Below are positions 8,459-15,405 of a stretch of 18,255 nucleotides of DNA, one piece after another. The notes under the pieces are model-generated. The model was not told the origin of the DNA and did not search any database. It was given only the letters and a program-made list of their open reading frames with translations. The first letter of the stretch is position 1. Every line of letters starts with the position of its first letter. The DNA is from Bacteroidales bacterium (GTDB taxonomy: Bacteria > Bacteroidota > Bacteroidia > Bacteroidales > VadinHA17): NCBI GenBank assembly GCA_017882245.1, contig JADGPV010000021.1, forward strand, positions 1 through 18,255, in the 5' to 3' direction. The translations under genes were made by a program, and so were the position numbers.

Positions 8459-9459
8459 ATGCAGGCTGAATCATGACTTCGGTAAATACCCCATTTGTCT
8501 CTTATCTCCTCAATTATCCGCCTGATTTCATACACATCAAGTGAGGTCAGGAGCCTTAGTCGTGTCTCTTTAAAATCGGGCAATCCCTTGAAATAGCTTG
8601 AGAGATGACGCCGCATCTCTAGAATTGCCGCCTTACCTTCTTTATGTTCCAGTGATTTGTCAAGATGAAGCAGGGCAAGATCAGCTTTCTCATCAACAGT
8701 CTGTTCAGGCAGTATCAACCCGGTATCGAGGTAATGACGTATCTCCCTGAATATCCAGGGTCTTCCAAAAGTAGCTCTCCCGATCATTATTGCATCAATA
8801 CCATATCTGTCAAACATCATCTTAGCCTTTTCCGGTCCGTTCACGTCGCCGTTGCCGATGATTGGTATCTTCATCCTAGGGTTATTTTTAACTTCTCCAA
8901 TGAGTGTCCAGTCGGCTTCGCCCCTGTAAAGCTGGGCTCTCGTCCGTCCATGTATTGTAAGCGCGGCGATACCGGTGTCCTGCAAACGCTCAGCCAACTC
9001 AACGATTATCTTACTATTCTCATCCCATCCCAGCCTGGTCTTGACTGTAACAGGAATGTTGACAGCCTTTATGATGGCCGATGTCATTTCAATCATCAGC
9101 GGGATGTTCTGCAGCATTCCCGCCCCGGCACCCCGGGCGGCAATTTTTCTCACCGGGCACCCGAAGTTAAGGTCAATGATATCAGGATTTGCATCACAGG
9201 CCCTGATGGCGGCATCAACCATAGAATCAATATTATGACCGTAAAGCTGTATACCGATAGGTCTTTCATAATCGAACAGATCAAGCTTTTTTACACTGCT
9301 TTTTCCATCCCTGATCAACCCGTCTGACGAGATGAATTCGGTGAACATGAAGTCAGCGCCGAACATCTTGCAGACATACCTGAACGAAGGATCAGTTATG
9401 TCCTCCATGGGAGCAAGAAAGAGAGGCTGCTCTCTTAATATAGTGTTGCCAAGTTTCAA
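8446..9459 (-). CDS. dusB: tRNA-dihydrouridine synthase (DusB-like), TTG start
   Basis: This 337-residue FMN enzyme reduces uridines in the tRNA D-loop to dihydrouridine using NADPH. The TIM-barrel signatures are LFLAPMEDITD (13-23), IGIQLYG (68-74), NFGCPVRK with catalytic Cys101, VKTRLGW (139-145), TIHGRTR (168-174, His170), IPIIGNGDV (198-206) and IMIGRATFGRPW (225-236). A helical C-terminal domain follows. The start is notable: the only plausible initiator is TTG 9459, giving MKLGNTILREQPLFLAPM. The first ATG (MEDITD) would delete the first beta-strand that binds FMN. It lies 20 bp after an uncharacterised gene and is probably translated from the same transcript. Its 3' end overlaps the convergent CPBP gene by 13 bp. 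DusB is the closest match among the Dus subfamilies, but that subtype is less certain than the family. Confidence 0.93.
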   Translation of the reverse strand: MKLGNTILREQPLFLAPMEDITDPSFRYVCKMFGADFMFTEFISSDGLIRDGKSSVKKLDLFDYERPIGIQLYGHNIDSMVDAAIRACDANPDIIDLNFGCPVRKIAARGAGAGMLQNIPLMIEMTSAIIKAVNIPVTVKTRLGWDENSKIIVELAERLQDTGIAALTIHGRTRAQLYRGEADWTLIGEVKNNPRMKIPIIGNGDVNGPEKAKMMFDRYGIDAIMIGRATFGRPWIFREIRHYLDTGLILPEQTVDEKADLALLHLDKSLEHKEGKAAILEMRRHLSSYFKGLPDFKETRLRLLTSLDVYEIRRIIEEIRDKWGIYRSHDSACIYGI

Positions 9460-9479
9460 GGTCAGATTAAAGATTATCT

Positions 9480-10208
9480 CTATTCTACTTCGAACAGGGT
9501 GGGTGAGAGGTCGGTATGTGCTGTTTCGTTTTTCCGGAAAACATAAACCAGACCGTATTTCTCAGAGCTGGCCCTTTTTTCTTCCTCAGAAAGTGCAGAG
9601 AAGCTTGCTTCAATTTCGTTCCAGAGAGCTGTGATAAGCTCATCAGCCTCGAGGCGCAGTTCTGAGGTTTGGTTGACGCATTCTGAAGTGCGTCTGCTTA
9701 TTGTTTTATAATGATTTCGTGTCTCGAGGAATTTCTCATATCGTATTTTGACCACAGCTATTGTCGGATTGGCAATCGGAGTGTTAACCCTTCTAATACG
9801 GTACTCTTCCCCGTCGATAATCCTTTTTCCCCATGCGACCAGCTCATTTTCGGTAGTGAGTGAAGGTATGCCAGCGTCTTCCGGTGCTATGCCAAAAAAG
9901 GACCTTGTCTCCGCCGGTAATTCTCCCCTGGTTATTGCCATATTCATGACCCTTAGAAAATGTGTAATATATAGCCTTGCTTTTCGTGCTGCTTCCTGGT
10001 TCGATTTAGCTTTTTCAGCCTGGTTGATGAGATTCTGACGCTGATGGCTGATAGCATTCTCAAATACCGGGAAAATACCCTGGAGCCTTACAAGGGTCTT
10101 CATGGTGAAGGCCAGTCTGAAAGGAGGAATATCCTTGCTCAAATCCAGGGCTTTTTTCATAGCCCTGAGTCGTGCTGAATCAGTGTTTGGCAGTCGGCGG
10201 TAAGGCAT
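9480..10208 (-). CDS. Conserved hypothetical protein (MPYRRLPNTD type)
   Basis: I do not recognise a named domain in this 242-residue protein. It starts with MPYRRLPNTDSARLRAMKKA, which I recall from hypothetical proteins common in Bacteroidota; this is memory, not a search. No signal peptide, membrane helix, metal-binding motif or nucleotide-binding loop is visible, so it is probably soluble and cytoplasmic. The sequence is rich in Arg, Lys, Glu and Ala, with helix-prone stretches at about 45-95 and 155-215 that may form helical hairpins. A short central region around RIRRVNTPIANPTIAVVKIRY (134-154) looks more beta-like. There is one Cys (181). It is the first gene of a probable two-gene operon with the tRNA-dihydrouridine synthase 20 bp downstream, and a candidate promoter lies 29 bp upstream. 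The neighbour does not establish a role in tRNA biology. Confidence 0.8.
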   Translation of the reverse strand: MPYRRLPNTDSARLRAMKKALDLSKDIPPFRLAFTMKTLVRLQGIFPVFENAISHQRQNLINQAEKAKSNQEAARKARLYITHFLRVMNMAITRGELPAETRSFFGIAPEDAGIPSLTTENELVAWGKRIIDGEEYRIRRVNTPIANPTIAVVKIRYEKFLETRNHYKTISRRTSECVNQTSELRLEADELITALWNEIEASFSALSEEEKRASSEKYGLVYVFRKNETAHTDLSPTLFEVE

Positions 10209-10236
10209 ATATTTAATTTTCAGTTAAATCTAAATG

Positions 10237-10266
10237 CGAATATACATCCTTAGACATGTTAGGCAA
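10237..10266 (-). promoter_or_regulatory. Candidate promoter for the hypothetical-dus operon
   Basis: On the minus strand TTG (10266-10264) is followed after 19 nt by TATATTCG (10244-10237), one mismatch from TAnnTTTG. The -7 box ends 28 nt before ATG 10208. In the same 150-bp divergent gap I found no comparably good match facing the plus-strand peptidase gene. Confidence 0.45.
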
Positions 10267-10358
10267 CGCCCTTCGTATGTAAAAATTGTTGATAACCTGA
10301 AAAATATCAACTGCACTTGTTAAATTAGTAGTCTGAAACAATCTAAATACAAAATACA

Positions 10359-11747
10359 ATGTTTGACCGTGAAGTTTATATTGTCCGTCGTAACAGGTTG
10401 AAGTCTGTTCTGAGTGATGGTATTGCTCTCTTCGTGGGTAATGTAGAATCACCGATGAACTACCCTGATAATACCTACCATTGGAGGCAGGATAGTGATT
10501 TTCTTTATTTCTTTGGGATTGATCTGCCGGGACTGACAGGGATGATTGATTTTAACTCGGGTGAGGAATGCATCTTTGGAAATGATGTCGATGTTGATGA
10601 TATAATCTGGATGGGACCTCAGCCGCTGATGACTGACCTTGCAGCAAGCGCAGGAGTTAAGCATAGCCTGCCCTTGTCCAAACTGACTGATTACATTGAA
10701 AAAGCTTTGTCAGGAGGGAGGCCGGTACATTTCCTTCCGCCATACAGAGCCGAGACCAAGATGACCCTCGGTGCCCTTCTACGTGAGAATCCTTGCCAGA
10801 TGAGGACCAAAGCTTCCGAAAAACTGATTAAGGCTGTGGTTTCACTCAGGTCAGTCAAAGAGGATGTGGAGATAGCAGAAATTGAGAAAGCAGCCAATAT
10901 AGCATGTGAGATGGAGACAACTGCCATGCATATGTGCAAGCCCGGGATGACAGAACAGGAGATATTCGGAACAATTGAAGGCATTGCCTGGGCCAGAGGC
11001 GGCGGGCCTGCATTTCCCACGATCCTTAGCATAAATGGCCAGACACTTCATAATCATAATCATATCAATACTCTCGGTAAGGGAAGGATGATGGTGACTG
11101 ATTGCGGAGCCGAATCACTGCTTCATTATGCAGCTGACCTGACACGTACTACTCCTGTGGGGGGTCAATTCACACAAAAACAGAGAGAGATTTACGAAAT
11201 TGTACTAAAAGCCAATACTGAATCAATTAAAATGGCAGGTCCCGGCATTTCAAACCTCGATCTCCATCTGAATGCCTGCCGTATCATTGCCTCAGGTCTC
11301 AAAGATCTCGGGCTGATGAAAGGAGATGTTGCCGGGGCTGTTGCAGAAGGTGCTCACGCTCTCTTTATGCCGCACGGACTGGGACATATGATGGGACTCG
11401 ATGTTCATGACATGGAGAGCCTGGGAGAAAACTATGTCGGATATAATGACGAGGTAAAACGAAGCACACAATTCGGGCTCAGATCGCTGCGTTTTGCCCT
11501 GCCATACAAACCGGGTCATGTCTTTACCGTTGAACCGGGAATCTATTTTATACCTGAGCTGCTGGCTAAATGGAAGGCTGAGAGCAAGCATCCCCAATTC
11601 ATCAATTATGAGAAGGCTGAGAGCTATCTTGGCTTTGGAGGCATAAGGATTGAGGATGATGTGCTGATCACTGCCAAAGGAAGCAGACTGTTGGGTAAGA
11701 CGGCACCAAAAACGGTAGCTGAAATAGAAAAGGTCTGCTTGGGGTAA
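10359..11747 (+). CDS. pepP: Aminopeptidase P family (M24B) Xaa-Pro peptidase
   Basis: This 462-residue metallopeptidase should remove an N-terminal residue preceding proline. The N-terminal domain (about 1-165) has the aminopeptidase-P fold signature around NTYHWRQDSDFLYFFGI (38-54). The C-terminal pita-bread domain has the five dinuclear-metal ligands: D248 (MMVTDCG), D260 (YAADLTRT), H343 (HGLGHMMGLDVHD), E392 (FTVEPGIY) and E432 (GIRIEDD). The substrate-site histidines NHNHIN (232-237) are also present. Length and ligand order are normal. No signal peptide is visible, so it is likely cytoplasmic and recycles proline-containing peptides. It stands alone on plus, divergent from the hypothetical-dus pair and convergent with the frd operon, with a hairpin 32 bp after its stop. 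Confidence 0.95.
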   Translation: MFDREVYIVRRNRLKSVLSDGIALFVGNVESPMNYPDNTYHWRQDSDFLYFFGIDLPGLTGMIDFNSGEECIFGNDVDVDDIIWMGPQPLMTDLAASAGVKHSLPLSKLTDYIEKALSGGRPVHFLPPYRAETKMTLGALLRENPCQMRTKASEKLIKAVVSLRSVKEDVEIAEIEKAANIACEMETTAMHMCKPGMTEQEIFGTIEGIAWARGGGPAFPTILSINGQTLHNHNHINTLGKGRMMVTDCGAESLLHYAADLTRTTPVGGQFTQKQREIYEIVLKANTESIKMAGPGISNLDLHLNACRIIASGLKDLGLMKGDVAGAVAEGAHALFMPHGLGHMMGLDVHDMESLGENYVGYNDEVKRSTQFGLRSLRFALPYKPGHVFTVEPGIYFIPELLAKWKAESKHPQFINYEKAESYLGFGGIRIEDDVLITAKGSRLLGKTAPKTVAEIEKVCLG

Positions 11748-11778
11748 GAATTGTTTCGAAATTTGTTGAAAGCATCAT

Positions 11779-11807
11779 GTAGCGACGCCTTATTAGAGCG
11801 TCGTTAC
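11779..11807. repeat. 10-bp-stem inverted repeat between convergent genes
   Basis: Arms GTAGCGACGC (11779-11788) and GCGTCGTTAC (11798-11807) pair over 10 bp with a single G-T wobble around a 9-nt loop. It is centred in the 70-bp gap between the convergent pepP and fumarate reductase genes. Neither strand has a clear T-run after it, so it is not a canonical intrinsic terminator, though it could serve as a bidirectional transcript-end hairpin. The GTAG-GACGC...GCGTC-TAC form resembles dispersed palindromic repeats I recall from Bacteroidota genomes. One copy here cannot prove that. Confidence 0.6.
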
Positions 11808-11817
11808 GATATAATTA

Positions 11818-12552
11818 TCAGAATGCGCTGTAATACTCGCGGTTCAGTCTTGCGATGTTGGTCAGTTTTATTTTTTTGGGGCATTGAGCCTCACATGCAC
11901 CTGTGTTCGAGCAGGTTCCAAAGCCCTGTTTATCCATCTCGACAATCATTGCACGCACTCTCTCTTTAGCTTCGGGCCTTCCCTGAGGAAGGAGAGCGAA
12001 CTGGGAAATCTTGGCTGAGACGAAAAGCATTGCCGAGGCATTCTTACATGCCGCCACACATGCTCCGCAGCCGATGCAGATGGCTGAATCAAAGGCCTCA
12101 TCGCTTTTCTTTTTCCTTACGAGTATTGAATTCGCCTCGGAAGCAGCTCCCGCAGTGACTGAGATAAATCCTCCTGCGATCTGTATCTTGTCAAAGGCGC
12201 TGCGGTCAACAATAAGATCCTTTATGACAGGGAAAGGTTTTGCCCTCCATGGCTCAATCACAATTTTTTCGCCATCCTTGAAATAGCGCATTGAGAGGAG
12301 GCAGGTAGTCAGACCCGGCACCGGACCGTGAGGATAGCCGTTTATGAACATACCGCAGCTCCCGCATATGCCTTCACGGCAGTCGTGGTCAAAGGCTATA
12401 GGATCTTTCCCCTCCTCAATAAGCTTTTTGTTTAGCGAATCAAGCATCTCGAGAAACGACATGTCAGGGGAGACACCATCAAGATCATAGAATGCAAAAG
12501 CACCTTTTGTCTTTGCATTTTTCTGTCTCCATATCTTCAATCTGAGCTTCAT
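11818..12552 (-). CDS. frdB: Fumarate reductase/succinate dehydrogenase iron-sulphur subunit
   Basis: This 244-residue subunit wires electrons between the flavoprotein and the membrane quinone site. The N-terminal ferredoxin-like domain binds [2Fe-2S] through C58, C63, C66 (DCREGICGSCG) and C84. The C-terminal helical domain has CIGCGACVAAC (C159, C162, C165, C169) and CSNTGACEAQCP (C214, C220, C224). These provide the [4Fe-4S] cluster (159, 162, 165, 224) and the [3Fe-4S] cluster (169, 214, 220). All ligands are present. It is the last gene of a three-gene operon, 20 bp after the flavoprotein. The complex could work as fumarate reductase or succinate dehydrogenase, and sequence alone does not settle direction. 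In anaerobic Bacteroidota this type usually reduces fumarate. Confidence 0.95.
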   Translation of the reverse strand: MKLRLKIWRQKNAKTKGAFAFYDLDGVSPDMSFLEMLDSLNKKLIEEGKDPIAFDHDCREGICGSCGMFINGYPHGPVPGLTTCLLSMRYFKDGEKIVIEPWRAKPFPVIKDLIVDRSAFDKIQIAGGFISVTAGAASEANSILVRKKKSDEAFDSAICIGCGACVAACKNASAMLFVSAKISQFALLPQGRPEAKERVRAMIVEMDKQGFGTCSNTGACEAQCPKKIKLTNIARLNREYYSAF

Positions 12553-12572
12553 ATTGGCAGAATTAAAATAGT

Positions 12573-14489
12573 TTATTTATAGCTCCTCTCCTTGAGTTCA
12601 ACAAACTCAAACTTCAGCGGCTCCTTATTTAGAATGGGCTCATTCTCACCATTATACTCCCAGGCAGCGACGTATGAGTATTCAGAATCTATCCTCCTGG
12701 CCTCACCGTCTTCAGTCTGACTTTCCTCACGGAAGTGAGCACCGCAAGATTCTTTTCTGTTCAGTGCATCGGTTATCATCAGCCATGCAAGCTCCAGGAA
12801 GTCGGCCACTCTGCCTGCTTTCTCAAGTTCCTGATTCAGGTCAGCACCTTCACCGGGAACAAGAAGATCACTCCAGAACTCTTTCTTAAGCTCTGCTACA
12901 AGCACCAGGGCTTTTTTCAGCCCTTCCTCGTTACGCTTCATACCACAGTAGTCCCACATTATCTTTCCGAGACGTTTGTGAAAGCTTGACGCGGCTTGCT
13001 TTCCTTTTATTGAAAGGAACTTTTTGATTCTTTCCCTGACAGATTTCTCTGCCTCTTCAAACTCAGCACCGGTAGTCGGTATTCTCGGTATTCTGATTTC
13101 CCCGGACAGATAGTTGTTTATGGTAACCGGAAGGATGAAATATCCGTCCCCGGCAGCCTGCATAAGGGAGCTTGCCCCCAGCCTGTTTGCCCCATGATCG
13201 GAAAAGTTTGCTTCACCGATAGCATAGAGGCCGGGAACAGTGGTCATCAGTTCATAATCAACCCAGAGGCCGCCCATTGTATAGTGTCCGGCAGGGTAGA
13301 TCTGCATGGGTTCTTCATATGAGTCTATTCCGGTGATGTCCTTATACATTTCAAAAAGGTTACCATATTTGTTCTCTATGGCGTCTTTCCCCTGTTTCTT
13401 TATTGCATCCCGGAAGTCAAGGTTGACAGCCAGCCCTGTTTTCCCGACGCCATATCCGGCATCACACCTCTCTTTGGCTGCTCTCGAGGCCACGTCACGC
13501 GGCACCAGGTTGCCAAATGTAGGGTACCTGCGTTCGAGATAATAATCGCGGTCTTCTTCGGGGATGTCATTGGCAGGCCGCTTGTCATCCTTGTTTTTAG
13601 GCACCCATATCCGCCCGTCATTTCGCAATGATTCCGACATCAGTGTCAGTTTGCTCTGGAACTCGTTAAGCTGAGGTACGCAGGTAGGATGTATTTGTAC
13701 AAAACTGGGATTGGCAAAGGCGGCTCCCTTCTTATATGCTTTCCAGGCAGCGGATGCATTGGAGTTGACAGCCAGGGTTGAAAAGTAATAGACTGTTCCA
13801 TATCCGCCGGTTGCAAGAACGACAGCATGTGCGGAATGTCTTTCTATCTCACCTGTGATGAGGTTACGTGCAATTATACCGCGTGCCTTGCCGTCGATGA
13901 CGACAATATCAAGTATATCCCTGCGCGGGAACATTGTCACTTTACCTGCCCTGATCTGCCTGTTCAGCGAGGAATATGCGCCGAGGAGGCACTGTTGTCC
14001 TGTCTGTCCTTTGGAATAGAACGTACGTGATACCTGCACTCCGCCAAAAGAGCGGGTGTCAAGTGTACCGCCATATTCACGGGCAAACGGAACGCCGAGG
14101 GCAGTATAATGGTCAATCACCTGGTTGCTTACTTCCGCAATGCGATAGACATTTGCCTCGCGTGCCCTGAAGTCTCCCCCCTTGATCATATCATAGAAGA
14201 GACGATAGGTATTGTCGCCGTCATTCTTGTAGTTCTTTGCTGCATTAATGCCTCCCTGAGCCGCAACTGAGTGCGCACGACGTGGCGAATCCTGGTAACA
14301 GAATACCTTGACATTGTACCCTAGCTCACCGAGTGAAGAAGCGGCGCCGGCGCCTGAAAGCCCTGTTCCGATGAGTATGATGTCAATCTTATTTTTGTTA
14401 GCTGGATTGACAAGCTTTGAGCCGGACTTATATCTGGTCCACTTCTCCTCCAGCGGGCCTTCCGGTATTTTTGCATTAAGATTTATCAT
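12573..14489 (-). CDS. frdA: Fumarate reductase/succinate dehydrogenase flavoprotein subunit
   Basis: This 638-residue catalytic subunit interconverts fumarate and succinate. It has the FAD-binding GTGLSGAGAA (41-50) and HSVAAQGGINAA, in which His73 is the expected covalent FAD attachment. Also present are QIHPTC, MSESLRNDGRIW, LVPRDVASRAA, YPAGHYTMGGLWVDY and GEANFSDHGANRLGASSLMQ, which form the dicarboxylate and FAD sites. The C-terminal half has the helical domain and the RKESCGAHFREE segment. Length and the N-terminal extension before the Rossmann motif match the Bacillus/Wolinella-like (type B) group that pairs with a single cytochrome b. It starts 19 bp after the cytochrome gene and ends 20 bp before the iron-sulphur gene. 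Nothing is truncated. Confidence 0.96.
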   Translation of the reverse strand: MINLNAKIPEGPLEEKWTRYKSGSKLVNPANKNKIDIILIGTGLSGAGAASSLGELGYNVKVFCYQDSPRRAHSVAAQGGINAAKNYKNDGDNTYRLFYDMIKGGDFRAREANVYRIAEVSNQVIDHYTALGVPFAREYGGTLDTRSFGGVQVSRTFYSKGQTGQQCLLGAYSSLNRQIRAGKVTMFPRRDILDIVVIDGKARGIIARNLITGEIERHSAHAVVLATGGYGTVYYFSTLAVNSNASAAWKAYKKGAAFANPSFVQIHPTCVPQLNEFQSKLTLMSESLRNDGRIWVPKNKDDKRPANDIPEEDRDYYLERRYPTFGNLVPRDVASRAAKERCDAGYGVGKTGLAVNLDFRDAIKKQGKDAIENKYGNLFEMYKDITGIDSYEEPMQIYPAGHYTMGGLWVDYELMTTVPGLYAIGEANFSDHGANRLGASSLMQAAGDGYFILPVTINNYLSGEIRIPRIPTTGAEFEEAEKSVRERIKKFLSIKGKQAASSFHKRLGKIMWDYCGMKRNEEGLKKALVLVAELKKEFWSDLLVPGEGADLNQELEKAGRVADFLELAWLMITDALNRKESCGAHFREESQTEDGEARRIDSEYSYVAAWEYNGENEPILNKEPLKFEFVELKERSYK

Positions 14490-14508
14490 GATGTGTCGTT
14501 TCTTCAGG

Positions 14509-15153
14509 TTATTTTAACAGCCAGATGAAAAGAGGTATTATTGCGAAACCCAGTGGCACTGCAACCGCATAAATCAGTGATATGCCTTTGATGACCGGGG
14601 TCCAGAAATCGTTTGCCAGCCCAAGGGTCTGAAAAGCAGACTGAAGGGAATGATAGAGGTGGAAGCCAAGCAGGATGAAGCATACCCAGTACAGGATAAC
14701 ATATCCCGGAATGCTGAATAACTGATAAGCTATCGAGTAGAAGTTCTCCGGATCGCCATCAACCAGTCCGAGCTTCATGAAATAAAAATTAAAGAAATGG
14801 ATCACCAGGAAGATCAGGACTGCTCCTCCGGTCCATATCATGAATCTTGAAAATGCTGATGTCTCTGACTTATTTCTCACAGCATATCTTACAGGCCTTA
14901 AGAACCAGTTTTGTACCTGGAGGATTATTCCGTAGACAACGTGTACCAGAATGGTCAGTAATAGTAAAATCTCCACAGCTTTGACAAGATGGAAGGTTGC
15001 CATGAAGTGAGCGGCATTATTGAACGGTTCGGGGTCGTCTTTCAGTAGCATAAGGTTAATGCCCAGGTGGACTGGCAGGAACAGCAGCAGAAACAATCCG
15101 GCAAGTGCCATCACGAATTTCTTCGAGATGGCAGAGAATAGGATTTTGTTCAT
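14509..15153 (-). CDS. frdC: Succinate dehydrogenase/fumarate reductase cytochrome b558 subunit
   Basis: This 214-residue membrane anchor has five hydrophobic segments (about 13-36, 58-80, 105-128, 148-170 and 187-212). It begins FSAISKKFVMALAGLFLLLF, the typical start of the b558 family. Histidines within or near helices are H29 (PVHLG), H71, H119, H165 and H168 (FHLYHSL); four of these should ligate the two haems that link the quinone pool to the iron-sulphur clusters. It matches the single-subunit cytochrome b of Bacillus-type SdhC and Wolinella FrdC rather than the E. coli SdhC/SdhD pair. It is the first gene of the operon, preceded by a candidate promoter and a 252-bp non-coding gap. Its anchoring role is well supported; the quinone used is not determinable here. 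Confidence 0.92.
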   Translation of the reverse strand: MNKILFSAISKKFVMALAGLFLLLFLPVHLGINLMLLKDDPEPFNNAAHFMATFHLVKAVEILLLLTILVHVVYGIILQVQNWFLRPVRYAVRNKSETSAFSRFMIWTGGAVLIFLVIHFFNFYFMKLGLVDGDPENFYSIAYQLFSIPGYVILYWVCFILLGFHLYHSLQSAFQTLGLANDFWTPVIKGISLIYAVAVPLGFAIIPLFIWLLK

Positions 15154-15217
15154 CGGTGTTGTACTTTTGAGTTCAGGATTAAGTCTAAAGAGCAGTTGAA
15201 AAAACTTTTCTTCATGG

Positions 15218-15248
15218 TAAATTTAGCAAATTATTCATTTTAACCAAA
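15218..15248 (-). promoter_or_regulatory. Candidate promoter for the frd/sdh operon
   Basis: On the minus strand TTTG (15248-15245) is followed after 19 nt by TAAATTTA (15225-15218), one mismatch (last base) from TAnnTTTG. It would give a leader of roughly 55-60 nt before ATG 15153. Confidence 0.45.
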
Positions 15249-15254
15249 TACTTA

Positions 15255-15338
15255 ATGAAGCGATCAATACAGTTCGAAGGCATTACAGTTGAGTATAGTG
15301 ACTGCGGGTCAGGAAGACGAAACTGTCAGCTGAACTGA
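15255..15338 (+). pseudogene. Possible relic of an alpha/beta-hydrolase N-terminus
   Basis: A 27-codon plus-strand frame reads MKRSIQFEGITVEYSDCGSG and then ends at TGA 15336 after unrelated residues. The first 20 residues look like the opening of Bacteroidota alpha/beta hydrolases, where a short beta-strand and Tyr-x-Asp-x-Gly-x-Gly normally lead into VVLLHGF. That oxyanion-hole segment and everything after it are absent. A second frame offset from the first stays open for about 27 codons from 15302 to the TGA at 15383-15385, so the site may be a deletion scar. The match is by eye and short, so chance similarity is possible. Confidence 0.3.
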
Positions 15339-15405
15339 TCAAAGGGTTCGCCTTCGGACTTGACTGGAAAGCGGACCAAGAGTGAACGAAAAAAAAGACC
15401 GGAAA

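Larger units (their letters stand above)
15154..15405. other. 252-bp intergenic region between the S41 protease and frd operon
   Basis: This is the longest gene-free stretch in the window. It holds a candidate frd promoter (15218-15248), a short hydrolase-like open frame on plus (15255-15338) and, at 15389-15396, an A-run that reads as eight T on the minus strand, 9 nt after the S41 stop. No strong stem precedes that T-run, so it is at best a weak terminator. I see no RNA gene. Confidence 0.5.

Noticed and set aside
8665..9327. A 220-codon open frame on the plus strand opposite the tRNA-dihydrouridine synthase gene
   Set aside because: It lies wholly opposite a gene with intact catalytic motifs, its product resembles no family, and it has no promoter or neighbour support. 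It is a by-product of codon use on the other strand.
5870..14489. nadB and frdA as recent duplicates
   Set aside because: They belong to the same flavoprotein superfamily, but their motifs assign them cleanly to separate old families; proximity is probably incidental.
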